Shown one piece after another: positions 27,454-35,781 of a stretch of DNA of 64,000 bases. The notes beneath the pieces were generated by a model, which searched no databases, had not been told where the DNA came from, and saw only the letters and a program-made list of their open reading frames with translations. How positions within the stretch are numbered: position 1 is the stretch's first letter; each line of letters begins with the position of its first letter. Where the stretch lies: positions 558,001 to 622,000 of the forward strand of contig NZ_FMAG01000003.1 of NCBI RefSeq assembly GCF_900094585.1. The letters are read 5' to 3'. This DNA comes from Martinezella multihospitum (GTDB lineage Bacteria; Pseudomonadota; Alphaproteobacteria; Rhizobiales; Rhizobiaceae). The position numbers and the translations under genes are program-made.

Positions 27454-29007
27454 ATGGTCGCCGGCATCCATCACATCACGCTGATCACCCGCAAGGTCCA
27501 GGCGAATGTCGATTTCTACGTCGGCTTCCTCGGCCTGCGCCTCGTCAAGCGCACCGGTGGCTTCGAGGACGCCACACAGCTTCATCTCCTCTATGGCGAC
27601 GCCGTGGGTTCGCCGGGCTCGCTGATTACCTTTCTGGTCTGGGAAGATGGTTCTCCTGGCCGCGCCGGCGTCGGTCAGGTCGGAGAAATTTCGCTCGCCA
27701 TCGATCCCGCGAGCATCGGTTTCTGGCTGACGCGCGCCCTGAGCGCCGGCCTCAAGCCGGAAGGCCCGTCGGAGGAATTCGGCGAGCCGGTCCTGCGACT
27801 GAAGGACCCGGATGGCGCGATCGTCAAGCTTGTGGGCACCAATGCCCTGCAAGCGGCAGCGCCGTGGGTAAGCGATTCCATTCCCCAGGAGCATGCAATC
27901 CGCCGTATCCGTGGTGCAACGCTGTTCAGCGAAACCCCAGATGAAACGCAGACGATCCTCGTCGATCACTTCGATTATCGGCCACTCGCCACCAGCGGCG
28001 CGATCAGCCGGCTCATCTCAGAGCCCGGCGATATCATCGATATCCGCGATGCACGCGGCTTCTGGGCGAGCGCACCGGGTACGGGGACGGTCGATCATGT
28101 CGCTTTTCGCGCCAGTGACGATGCCGAGCTGCAATCGGTTCGCACCGCACTGCAGGCCATCAGCGCTTGGCCGACGGCGATGCATGATCGCAAATATTTC
28201 CGCTCGCTCTATGTCCGCGAACCCGGCCGCATCCTGTTCGAACTCGCAACGGATGATCCAGGCATGCTTGTTGATGAAGACGAGGCAACGCTCGGCACGC
28301 GCCTCTTCGCCCCCGGCGACAGTCCGAAGCTTTTGGCCGAGCTGAAGGTGATCCTGCCGCAGTTCTCCATGCCCGGAGAGCCGCGCGTCATCTATCGCGA
28401 CCTGCCCTTCATCCATCGCTTCTTCACGCCTGAGCAGCCGAACGGCAATGTCTTCGTTCTGCTGCATGGTTCCGGCGCCAATGAAACAACAATGCTGCCG
28501 CTTGGCCACAAGATCGATGCCGACGCGACGCTGCTCACGGTACGTGGCCGTGCGCTGGAAGAAGGCGCACCGCGCTGGTTCCGTCGCAACGGGCCTATGA
28601 GCTTCGATCAGGCCGACATCGCCAGCGAGGCCGAAGCCTTCGCCGCCTTCATCGATGGCGCGGTCCATGCCTACGGGCTCGATCCGGACCGCATCGTCTA
28701 TATCGGCTATTCGAACGGCGCCAACCTGCTGAGCGCCATGCTGTCGCTGCACCCACACCTCATCCGCCGCGCCGTGCTGCTGCGCTCCATGGCCGTGCTC
28801 GAAAATCCGCCGGTAGCGGATATGTCCGATGCGGAAGTGCTGGTGGTCGCTGGAGAGAAGGATCTATACGGCCCCTATGCCCAGCCCCTCGCAGAACGCC
28901 TACGGGATGGGGGCGCCAAGGTCGAACTCGCGACGGTGCCTGCCGGTCACGAATTTGACGATGCAGACGTGCCGGTCATTCAAGAGTGGCTGAAGCGCTC
29001 GAGTTGA
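27454..29007 (+). CDS. Two-domain fusion: VOC ring-cleaving dioxygenase plus MhqD-type hydrolase
   Basis: 517-residue fusion. Residues 1 to about 300 hold two VOC modules typical of MhqO/PcpA-like Fe(II) dioxygenases; likely metal ligands are His in HHITLITRK, His in VDHVAFR and Glu in RILFELATDD. Residues about 325-517 form an alpha/beta hydrolase of the phospholipase/carboxylesterase type: LLHGSGANE (oxyanion loop), Ser in GYSNGANLL, Asp in AGEKDLYGP, His in PAGHEFDD. In Bacillus, MhqO and MhqD are separate proteins of hydroquinone detoxification. Fusion suggests ring cleavage and hydrolysis in one chain (inference). Confidence 0.86.
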   Translation: MVAGIHHITLITRKVQANVDFYVGFLGLRLVKRTGGFEDATQLHLLYGDAVGSPGSLITFLVWEDGSPGRAGVGQVGEISLAIDPASIGFWLTRALSAGLKPEGPSEEFGEPVLRLKDPDGAIVKLVGTNALQAAAPWVSDSIPQEHAIRRIRGATLFSETPDETQTILVDHFDYRPLATSGAISRLISEPGDIIDIRDARGFWASAPGTGTVDHVAFRASDDAELQSVRTALQAISAWPTAMHDRKYFRSLYVREPGRILFELATDDPGMLVDEDEATLGTRLFAPGDSPKLLAELKVILPQFSMPGEPRVIYRDLPFIHRFFTPEQPNGNVFVLLHGSGANETTMLPLGHKIDADATLLTVRGRALEEGAPRWFRRNGPMSFDQADIASEAEAFAAFIDGAVHAYGLDPDRIVYIGYSNGANLLSAMLSLHPHLIRRAVLLRSMAVLENPPVADMSDAEVLVVAGEKDLYGPYAQPLAERLRDGGAKVELATVPAGHEFDDADVPVIQEWLKRSS

Positions 29008-29109
29008 GCGCTTCAGCGGTATCGGCTTGCATGACCAGAGGGCATCCATTGCACTCCATCAGTTCATCCCGGCCTTGCACGGATATATGCTTCGCGGCAT
29101 CTGCCAAGA

Positions 29110-29859
29110 TCATTTCGACAGCTGCGACAGGAAGAAATCGATGACGCTCCGATGAGCCCCGGTCGCTTCCATTCCCGGTTTCAGAAAGAAGTCGTGCGCA
29201 CCACCTCTGTGAATATCGAGGCTGACAGGCCCACCCAAACCTTGCGCCATCTGTCGCAGCTTTCGCGCTGTCGAGAGGGGAAAAGTACGATCGGCGTCAC
29301 CCCAAACGACAAGCAGCGGCGGCAAGGAGCTCACTTGCTTCGAATAGCCCTCCGGGGATGCGCCATCGACCAGCACGAGCGCGCTGATATCGGTGGTATC
29401 AGCCGAAGCGGCAGCAGCCGTTTGCGCTCCAAGCGATATGCCAAGCACGCCAACCCGTCCAGTATGGTGCGGCCGGCTTTTGAGGTAGGCAACCACCTTA
29501 TGGATCGTTGTGATCCAATCTGGCCGGCGTGTCGCATAGTAGCTGATACGCGCGCGTGAATTGCCTGCACGGATGATAGCCTGCTCATCGACAGGTGAAA
29601 GCAGATGAACAAGATAAGCGTCGATGCCGGCGGTATCGAAGCTGCGCCCAAGGTCATCATAGGCGGGCGAGGCAAAACCTTTGCTGCCGCTCAGAATGAT
29701 GACTGCCGGGCGTGACGTATCCGATGTACTGGCAAAACCTTCGATTAGAACATTGCCGCCAGCCGTCGCAACGGTGAATTGCTCTCGCTCGCCGGCCTGG
29801 GCGTTTCCATAGGCAAGGAGCGACAGAAACATCAGGACAAAGGCAAAACTCGCTCGCAT
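29110..29859 (-). CDS. Exported alpha/beta hydrolase, dienelactone hydrolase-like
   Basis: 249 residues with a clear signal peptide (ASFAFVLMFLSLLAYGNAQAG), so periplasmic or secreted. The nucleophile Ser is in VLGISLGAQTAAAA near residue 146, the likely acid is in WGDADRTFP, and the catalytic His is in RGGAHDFFL near 226. The substrate is unknown; an esterase or lipase-type activity is the safest reading. It converges on the fusion gene, with a 102-base spacer showing no strong terminator. Confidence 0.8.
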   Translation of the reverse strand: MRASFAFVLMFLSLLAYGNAQAGEREQFTVATAGGNVLIEGFASTSDTSRPAVIILSGSKGFASPAYDDLGRSFDTAGIDAYLVHLLSPVDEQAIIRAGNSRARISYYATRRPDWITTIHKVVAYLKSRPHHTGRVGVLGISLGAQTAAAASADTTDISALVLVDGASPEGYSKQVSSLPPLLVVWGDADRTFPLSTARKLRQMAQGLGGPVSLDIHRGGAHDFFLKPGMEATGAHRSVIDFFLSQLSK

Positions 29860-29937
29860 CGATCGATTCCCTGGCAGAATTGCGCAGATATTGCACGGCT
29901 TCTGCCAAGGAATAAAGCGATCGATCCGGGTTTCAGA

Positions 29938-31215
29938 TCAACCCTTGAACGTATACTCGGCAATCGATTCCGGCTTCATTTCGATCGAGAAGCCCGGAAG
30001 GCTCGGCGGCATGTAGGCGGCGTCGCGGATGATGCAGGGGTCGATGAAATGCTCGTGCAGGTGATCGACATATTCGATGACGCGGCCGTCCTTGGTGCCG
30101 GATACGGCGATGTAATCGATCATCGACAGGTGCTGCACATATTCGCACAGGCCAACGCCGCCGGCATGCGGCCAGACGGGCAACCCATATTTGGCGGCGA
30201 TCAGCAGCACAGCCAGCACTTCGTTGAGACCGCCCATGCGGCAGGAATCGATCTGCACGATGTCGATCGCTCCCTCGGCGATGAACTGCTTGAACATGAT
30301 GCGGTTCTGGCACATCTCGCCGGTCGCGACCTTCACCGGGCCGATGGCCTGGCGGATCTTGCGGTGGCCGGCGACATCGTCCGGGCTTGTGGGTTCTTCG
30401 ATGAAGAAGGGCTTGGCGAAGGCAAGCTTCTGCACCCAGTCGATCGCCTGGTTGACTTCCCAGACCTGGTTGGCGTCGATCATCAGATAGCGGTCGGGGC
30501 CGATCACTTCGCGGGCAATGGTGAGGCGGCGGATATCGTCTTCGAGGTCACGGCCGACCTTCATCTTCACATGGTTGAAGCCGGCATCGATCGCTTCCTG
30601 GCAGAGGCGGCGCAGCTTGGCATCATCATAGCCGAGCCAGCCGGCAGACGTCGTGTAGCAGGCGTAGCCCTCGCGCTCGAGCGTGGCGATGCGGTCAGCC
30701 TTGCCGGCCTCCGCCTTCTTCAGGATGGCAACGGCTTCGTCGCGGGTGAGCACGTCGGTCAGATAGCGATAATCGACGATATCGGCGATCTGCTCGGCAC
30801 CCATCTCCGAAACCAGCCGCCAGACCGGCTTGCCGGCTTCCTTGGCGAGCAGGTCCCAGACGGCATTGACGACAGCGCCGGTTGCCAGATGCATCGCACC
30901 CTTTTCCGGGCCGATCCAGCGCAGCTGGCTGTCGCTCGTCAGGTGCCGCCAGTATTTGCCGGGGTTTTCCAGAACCGTCGCAAGCTCGGTGCCGACGACC
31001 AGATGCCGCATCGCCTCGATCGCCATGCAGCAGATATCGTTGCCGCGGCCGATGGTGAAGGTCAGGCCATGACCGGCAAGTCCCGGCTTGTCGGTCTCGA
31101 GAATGACATAGGCTGCCGAATAATCCGGATCCGGATTCATCGCGTCGGAGCCGTCAAGGCTCTGCGATGTCGGGAAGCGCAGATCGAAAACGCGAAGATT
31201 AGTGATGCGCGTCAT
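29938..31215 (-). CDS. L-fuconate dehydratase (enolase superfamily)
   Basis: Cytoplasmic enolase-superfamily protein, 425 residues. It matches L-fuconate dehydratase in length and active site: N-terminal RFPTSQSLDGSDAMNPDPDYSAAYV, base Lys in HVKMKVGRDLEDD, metal ligands Asp in MIDANQVW, Glu in FIEEPTSPDD and Glu in ATGEMCQNR, and catalytic His in PVWPHAGGVGLCEYVQH. It dehydrates L-fuconate to 2-keto-3-deoxy-L-fuconate in the non-phosphorylating fucose route. The other fucose genes are not seen here. It follows a CaiB-type gene by 42 bases on the same strand. Confidence 0.9.
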   Translation of the reverse strand: MTRITNLRVFDLRFPTSQSLDGSDAMNPDPDYSAAYVILETDKPGLAGHGLTFTIGRGNDICCMAIEAMRHLVVGTELATVLENPGKYWRHLTSDSQLRWIGPEKGAMHLATGAVVNAVWDLLAKEAGKPVWRLVSEMGAEQIADIVDYRYLTDVLTRDEAVAILKKAEAGKADRIATLEREGYACYTTSAGWLGYDDAKLRRLCQEAIDAGFNHVKMKVGRDLEDDIRRLTIAREVIGPDRYLMIDANQVWEVNQAIDWVQKLAFAKPFFIEEPTSPDDVAGHRKIRQAIGPVKVATGEMCQNRIMFKQFIAEGAIDIVQIDSCRMGGLNEVLAVLLIAAKYGLPVWPHAGGVGLCEYVQHLSMIDYIAVSGTKDGRVIEYVDHLHEHFIDPCIIRDAAYMPPSLPGFSIEMKPESIAEYTFKG

Positions 31216-31257
31216 AGAGAAACTCCTTCTAAATTCATCGGCAACCTCTCGACCCCT

Positions 31258-32418
31258 TTAGCCAAGGTTGAACTCCTCCCAGAGTGCCGCATTATGCTCG
31301 CCGACGTGCGGGGCCGCACGATCGAATTTCGGCCGCTGCCCGTCAATGCGGATGGGCGAGCGGGTGGTCTGCAGGCTGACGCCATCATCGCGCCCGACCG
31401 TCTGCAGCATGTCGAGCACGCGAAAGCCTTCGCTGCCAAGAAGCTCCGGCCAATTCAGTACGCGGGCACACCAGATGTCGGCAGGTTCGAGGATCGCAAG
31501 CCAGTCGTCAACGTTGCGGCTGACGATGCGCGCCGCAATCAGCGCCTTGATCTCATCGCGCGCTGCGAACCAGCTTTTCTCATGATCGCGATAGGGCGCG
31601 AGCTCTTCCATGCCAAGCAGATCGGCAAGTTTGGAAATCGGCGTCATGGCGATGGCAAGATAGCCATCTGCGGCAGGGTAGACACCATAGGGTGCCGAAA
31701 GATAGGCGTGGGCACTGCGAACATGGGAGCGTTCCGGCAGCCTGTTGCCGCTATTCATGTGAACGCTCAGTACCTCGACTTGCAGGTCGATCAGCGCTTC
31801 CAGAAGGCTGGTCTCGACCAGGCCGCCCTCACCCGTGATCCCGCGCCGAACCAGTGCCGCGAGAATGCCTTGCGCTGCCGCAGCACCTGCCAGCATATCA
31901 CCGATCGCCAGGCCAAAGGGTACTGGCCCCTGTCCTTCGTCGCCGTTTAGCCACATGACGCCGGAGCGCGATTGCGCCAGAAGATCCTGCCCGGGGCGCG
32001 AGACCCATGGCCCTTCTTCGCCATAACCGCTGATCGAGCAATAGACGAGGCGTGGATTGAGCGTACGCGCGGCTTCATAATCGAGGCCCAGACGCTCGAT
32101 CACACCGGGACGAAAATTCTGCACGAGGACATCGGCCTTGGAAATGAGCTTGCGCAGCGCGCTCATGTCGCGCTCGTTCTTCAGATCGACCGCCAGGCTT
32201 TCCTTGGAGCGGTTGATCGCATGAAAGATCGTCGAATCACCGCTTTCATCGTCGCTGAGATAGAGCCCACGCGAGAGATCGCCCCCACCGGGACGCTCGA
32301 TCTTGATCACCCTGGCGCCGAGATCCATCAGCCGCAGCGAACAATAGGGACCCGACAGAAACTGGCTCATGTCGACGACGACAAGTCCGGCCAGCGGCAA
32401 GTCCCTCTTCAGCGCCAT
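31258..32418 (-). CDS. CaiB/BaiF family CoA-transferase
   Basis: Class III CoA-transferase, 386 residues. Family markers are VVDMSQFLSGPYCSLRLMDLGARVIKIERPGGGD at the N terminus, NRSKESLAVDLK, VLVQNFRPGVIERLGLDY, and the catalytic Asp in FGLAIGDMLAG. ATG 32418 has GGGAG upstream; the longer frame lacks support. Such enzymes move CoA between carboxylic acids such as succinate, formate and oxalate. Its pairing with a fuconate dehydratase is unexpected, since sugar-acid breakdown does not need CoA transfer; the substrate is unknown. Confidence 0.88.
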   Translation of the reverse strand: MALKRDLPLAGLVVVDMSQFLSGPYCSLRLMDLGARVIKIERPGGGDLSRGLYLSDDESGDSTIFHAINRSKESLAVDLKNERDMSALRKLISKADVLVQNFRPGVIERLGLDYEAARTLNPRLVYCSISGYGEEGPWVSRPGQDLLAQSRSGVMWLNGDEGQGPVPFGLAIGDMLAGAAAAQGILAALVRRGITGEGGLVETSLLEALIDLQVEVLSVHMNSGNRLPERSHVRSAHAYLSAPYGVYPAADGYLAIAMTPISKLADLLGMEELAPYRDHEKSWFAARDEIKALIAARIVSRNVDDWLAILEPADIWCARVLNWPELLGSEGFRVLDMLQTVGRDDGVSLQTTRSPIRIDGQRPKFDRAAPHVGEHNAALWEEFNLG

Positions 32419-32608
32419 TGATACTCCCACTCCCCTGACATCACTCCGGCTCAAAGCGCCTCTCCGCCTTGAGGACTATCCTCGTCACCGGTTCCTGCGT
32501 CAGCCTCAATCTTCTTATGTAAATAGTATTTTCACATATGGATGATTTTTGCAAACGAAAAGAGGGAGGATAATGGAAGGTCCGCTCACCCATGTCGTCA
32601 TGAAATAT

Positions 32609-32626
32609 ATTATGGTTCCACATAAT
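32609..32626. promoter_or_regulatory. Operator-like inverted repeat upstream of the AhpD-like gene
   Basis: ATTATG-GTTCCA-CATAAT is a perfect 6-base inverted repeat, 31 bases before the AhpD-like start and 190 bases before the divergent CoA-transferase start. Size and spacing suit a dimeric regulator such as an IclR or GntR protein. No such gene is adjacent. Confidence 0.4.
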
Positions 32627-32657
32627 GAGAATTGCCGAAATGAAAGGGAGATAGGGA

Positions 32658-33071
32658 ATGACGACGCTCAAATTGCTCGATGATGCCGAAGCGGAAGCAA
32701 TCCCGGCGGTCAAGGCAGTATTCGACGACATTCGCGCGGTGCGAAAATCAGATTTCGTCAACAACTTCTGGCGCGGCCTGGCGAATGACCCCGCGCTGCT
32801 CAAACGCACCTGGGAAGGCCTGAAAGCAGTCATGGTGGCGGAAGGCGCACTCGATCCGCTGGTGCGCGAAATGATCTACATCGCCGTCTCAACCGCCAAT
32901 GGCTGCACCTATTGCGTCCATTCGCACACAGCGGCCGCCAAGGCCAAGGGCATGACTGACGCCCAGCACGGGGAGCTGCTGGCGGTCATTGGACTGGCCG
33001 GACAGACCAACCATCTCGTCACGGCGATGCAGATTCCTGTCGATCCGGAATTCGATGTCGGCGGCCGATGA
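32658..33071 (+). CDS. AhpD-like carboxymuconolactone decarboxylase family protein
   Basis: 137 residues with the alkylhydroperoxidase AhpD-core motif NGCTYCVHSHTAAAKAKG near residues 84-101. It includes the redox CxxC and the His that completes the relay. The helix before it (LDPLVREMIYIAVSTA) is also typical. It probably acts in thiol-dependent peroxide reduction or an unknown decarboxylation. GGGAGATAGGG precedes the ATG. It is divergent from the CoA-transferase gene. Confidence 0.88.
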   Translation: MTTLKLLDDAEAEAIPAVKAVFDDIRAVRKSDFVNNFWRGLANDPALLKRTWEGLKAVMVAEGALDPLVREMIYIAVSTANGCTYCVHSHTAAAKAKGMTDAQHGELLAVIGLAGQTNHLVTAMQIPVDPEFDVGGR

Positions 33072-33078
33072 AACGCAA

Positions 33079-33106
33079 AAGGCCCGCAGGCGAACCAGCG
33101 GGCCTT
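33079..33106. terminator. Bidirectional terminator hairpin
   Basis: AAGGCCCGC / GCGGGCCTT, a 9-base perfect stem with a 10-base loop, in the 55-base gap between two converging genes. The T-rich tail is better on the minus strand (CCTTTTGCGTTT), so it should mainly end transcription from the hypothetical gene at 33127. Confidence 0.75.
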
Positions 33107-33126
33107 CCGTCAACATTCCAGCGTTT

Positions 33127-33516
33127 TCAGCGGTCGGATTTTTCCGTCGCCTGCGCATCCGCCGCAAGGGCGGCAACGTTCAGGCCGTTGTTGACGGCCA
33201 GCAGCCTTTTGCGGACCAGAACGCCCATCACGCGAGCGGCCGTCGAAAAGGTCATGGTGTCAAGCGGCCCCTCGCCCTCCCAGGGCTTGGTCAGCCGCTC
33301 GGTCACAGCCGAGACGATGTTGTTGGGCACGATGTCCGTGCATTCGCGCATGGTTTCGAACACGACGCTGATGGGGTGGATACGCCCCTCGAATGTCACG
33401 ATCGGCTCGGTTACTTCGCTGTCCCATTCCTCAAAGGCGTAGAGCGCCTCACGGAAGAGCTGCTGCAGGGTAATGGGGGCATGACCCTCATGAAGGGGCG
33501 GCAAGGCATTCGACAT
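33127..33516 (-). CDS. Conserved-looking hypothetical protein
   Basis: 129 residues, no family recognised. The composition is soluble and acidic in the first half (REALYAFEEWDSEVTEPIVTFEGRIH), with no signal peptide or membrane segment. GC-rich third positions and AAGGAGACAG before the ATG support it as a true gene. It faces the AhpD-like gene and backs onto the cupin gene through a 341-base spacer. No function is proposed. Confidence 0.72.
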   Translation of the reverse strand: MSNALPPLHEGHAPITLQQLFREALYAFEEWDSEVTEPIVTFEGRIHPISVVFETMRECTDIVPNNIVSAVTERLTKPWEGEGPLDTMTFSTAARVMGVLVRKRLLAVNNGLNVAALAADAQATEKSDR

Positions 33517-33857
33517 GTCTGTCTCCTTTCAATTGGAAGTCCGGCGCATATATGTAAATGATTGGTCCCGTCCCGAGACCCAAGCGCTGCTTCTTCAGTT
33601 TGGCGCGCCCCAAAACGCATTCAATGGGGGCAAGTGGCGCGGCAAACCATCTTGTGACCGGCGCAACGCGGGACGCACACGAAATGTTCCCACCGGTCAT
33701 GTAACTTGATCAAGTCTATAGATTAATCTCGACTTGAAAAGCCTCAATGATAACTTTCTGCAATTCTCTTTATTTTTGAATGACTTCACGTAGAGTGAAA
33801 TGACAGCGCATCTGTGGAAGGCATGCGAATCTCCTAGCAGAAGCCGAAAGGACGATC
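33517..33857. other. Gene-free spacer with a 12-base palindrome
   Basis: No gene was seen in this 341-base spacer. The right half is AT-rich and contains the perfect palindrome ACTTGATCAAGT at 33704-33715. It resembles the half-site spelling of FNR/FixK boxes (TTGAT...ATCAA) but lacks the usual 4-base spacer. It could serve the cupin gene. Confidence 0.45.
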
Positions 33858-34361
33858 ATGTGCGGCGATCATGAACATGAGCATCAACACGGGCACGATC
33901 ACGGCCATCAACCGATCGACTGGCGTGAACATGGGATCAAAATCATCCCCGGCAATGCCCTCGACCCGAATACGGCGCAGACACCGGGCATGAACCGAGC
34001 GACCGCAATCAATCATGCCCGCGCCGGCGCTGAAAAGATCTGGGCGGGAACCGTGACCATCCACGCCAATGCCAAGACTGGCGCCCACCATCACGGCGAT
34101 CTTGAAAGCATCATTTATGTCGTCAAAGGCAGGGCGCGGATGCGCTGGGGCGAAAATCTGGAATTCGTGGCCGAAGCCGGTCCCGGCGATTTCATTTTCG
34201 TGCCACCCTATGTGCCGCACCAGGAAATCAATGCCAGCCGCGACGAGACGCTGGAATGCGTGCTTGTCCGCTCCGGCCAGGAGCCGGTCGTCGTCAATCT
34301 CGACATCGAACCGGTCGAAAAGCCCGAAGAGGTGCTTTGGAAAGACCCCATTCACCGCTAA
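33858..34361 (+). CDS. Cupin domain protein with His-rich N terminus
   Basis: 167 residues. The first 17 residues are a His-rich tract (HEHEHQHGHDHGH). A single cupin barrel follows: motif 1 GAHHHGDLESIIYVVKG, with the metal-binding His and Glu, near residue 76, and motif 2 PGDFIFVPPYVPHQEIN near 113. The tract could bind or store Zn, Ni or Cu for the cupin site (inference). The enzymatic role is unknown. AAAGGACGATC is just upstream of the ATG. Confidence 0.85.
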   Translation: MCGDHEHEHQHGHDHGHQPIDWREHGIKIIPGNALDPNTAQTPGMNRATAINHARAGAEKIWAGTVTIHANAKTGAHHHGDLESIIYVVKGRARMRWGENLEFVAEAGPGDFIFVPPYVPHQEINASRDETLECVLVRSGQEPVVVNLDIEPVEKPEEVLWKDPIHR

Positions 34362-34515
34362 TTCGCCTAAAATTTGAGCAAATGCCTATTTGCCGCATAA
34401 ATAATCCACTACATTTATAGAAAATTAGTTGCGCTTTTGCGCTGCACTGAAAAGAGTTTTTCAGAACTGCGGTGCACAACGCATGATCCTGCTTCGCGCA
34501 TTGAACGCACGTCTG

Positions 34516-34556
34516 AGATGATCCGATCGTCAAAAGAGAGACGATCTCGATCATCT
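34516..34556 (+). promoter_or_regulatory. Long hairpin in the metQ leader
   Basis: AGATGATC-C-GATCGTC pairs with GACGATC-TC-GATCATCT: 15 base pairs with a small internal bulge and an AAAAGAGA loop. It ends 15 bases before the metQ ATG and just before its AGGA ribosome site. It does not look like a SAM-I or SAM-II riboswitch. It could be a protein target, an RNA stabiliser, or a DNA-level operator. Confidence 0.55.
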
Positions 34557-34570
34557 GAACAGGATTTCCC

Positions 34571-35419
34571 ATGACTGAAAAGCTTTCCAGAGGTTTCGAC
34601 GCGCTGCGCCTTTCCCGTCGCGCCGGCCTTGCCGCCATGCTTGTGTCCGCTGTCGCCGTTTTCGGCTTGACGGCAACCGCTACGCCGTCTTTCGCCGCAG
34701 ACAAGACGATCAAGGTCGGCATCATGAGCGGTGAGGATGAGGACGTCTGGCGCGTCGTGGTCGCTGAAGCCGCCAAGAAGGGCCTGACGGTCGAGCCGGT
34801 CGTCTTCAACGACTACACCCAGCCGAACGAGGCTCTGGAACGCGGCGAAATCGACGCCAATGCCTTCCAGCACAAGCCTTACCTCGACAATCAGATCAAG
34901 CAGCACGGCTATCACATCGTCGTTGCCGGCTATACGGGCATCTGGCCGATCGGTCTCTACACGAAGAAGTACAAGACCGTGGCCGAGCTTCCGAAGGGCG
35001 CTGCCATCGGCGTACCGAACGACCCGTCCAACGAGGGCCGCGCGCTTCTCGTGCTGCAGCATGAGGGCATCATCAAGCTCAAGGACGGCACCGGCATCCT
35101 CGCTACGGTCGCGGACATTGCCGAAAATCCGAAGAACGTCGACATCAAGGAACTGGATGCCGGTATCGTCGGCCGTTCGATCGATGATCTTGACGCAGCC
35201 GTCGTCAACACCGACTGGGCGCTGAAAGCAGGGCTCTCGGCGAAGGATCGCATCGCGCAGGAGCAGACCGAAGGCAACCCATACCGCAACTTCATCGCCG
35301 TCAAGCAGGGCAGCGAGAATGAAGCCTGGGTGAAGACGCTGGTCGCCTCCTACCAGAACGACGTCGTCAAGGCCGAGTTCGACAAGGTCTACAAGGGCAC
35401 GGGCCAGAGCGCCTACTGA
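34571..35419 (+). CDS. metQ: Methionine ABC transporter substrate-binding protein
   Basis: Periplasmic D/L-methionine-binding protein (NlpA/MetQ family), 282 residues. The signal region is residues 10-42 (RRAGLAAMLVSAVAVFGLTATATPSFA). No lipobox Cys follows, so it should be a soluble periplasmic protein and not a lipoprotein as in E. coli. Core motifs are KVGIMSGEDEDVW, NDYTQPNEALERGEIDANAFQHKPYL, GVPNDPSNEGRALLVLQ and AAVVNTDWALKAGL. It is first in the metQ-metN-metI set, but is separated from metN by 362 bases holding a terminator and inverted repeats. Confidence 0.93.
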   Translation: MTEKLSRGFDALRLSRRAGLAAMLVSAVAVFGLTATATPSFAADKTIKVGIMSGEDEDVWRVVVAEAAKKGLTVEPVVFNDYTQPNEALERGEIDANAFQHKPYLDNQIKQHGYHIVVAGYTGIWPIGLYTKKYKTVAELPKGAAIGVPNDPSNEGRALLVLQHEGIIKLKDGTGILATVADIAENPKNVDIKELDAGIVGRSIDDLDAAVVNTDWALKAGLSAKDRIAQEQTEGNPYRNFIAVKQGSENEAWVKTLVASYQNDVVKAEFDKVYKGTGQSAY

Positions 35420-35454
35420 TATCAGGGCCGCGCGGGGGACAGCGCTGAACGGCA

Positions 35455-35495
35455 GGCGGCCGGGGCATCTTGCCCGGGCCGCCTTTAGTGTTTTT
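35455..35495 (+). terminator. Rho-independent terminator after metQ
   Basis: GGCGGCCGGGGC / GCCCGGGCCGCC, a 12-base stem with one mismatch and a 5-base loop, followed by TTTAGTGTTTTT. It lies 36 bases after the metQ stop and should reduce transcription into metN. Confidence 0.8.
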
Positions 35496-35547
35496 CCTTC
35501 GGGATGCGATGACGTTGGCTGAGAAGTTCGTGGAAAGTGTCACCCCC

Positions 35548-35733
35548 CCCTCTGTCGCTTTCGCGACATCTCCCCCACAAGGGGGAGATCGTGGGGAATA
35601 TGCCGCCCGCACCGCAAAACAAATCAGCGAAGCATCCGCGTATGCAATCTGTACTTCCTGGTGATGGCTTGCCAAACATTACCAATCTCCCCCCTTGTGG
35701 GGGAGATGTCGCGAAAGCGACAGAGGGGGGTAT
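35548..35733. repeat. Long inverted repeat between metQ and metN
   Basis: Two arms of about 45 bases face each other across about 95 bases: CTCTGTCGCTTTCGCGACAT...at 35548-35593 and its near-perfect reverse complement at 35688-35733. Each arm also contains its own short palindromes (TCGC/GCGA and CTCCCCC/GGGGGAG). The right arm has one extra base pair in the C/G run. It looks like an inserted pair of rhizobial palindromic units. No ORF is inside. Confidence 0.8.
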
Positions 35734-35781
35734 AATGGCCTCAACGAACTCAAAGGCCGCTTTTACAAAAAGAGACGCATT

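Noticed and set aside
33704..33715. Palindrome ACTTGATCAAGT as an FNR/FixK box.
   Set aside because: The standard box has a 4-base spacer between TTGAT and ATCAA; here the halves overlap. Only listed as a palindrome.
34362..34570. SAM-II riboswitch upstream of metQ.
   Set aside because: The pseudoknot pattern of SAM-II is not visible; only a long simple hairpin is present.
35548..35733. Insertion sequence or MITE with target-site duplication.
   Set aside because: No transposase and no clear flanking direct repeat; treated as palindromic repeat units.
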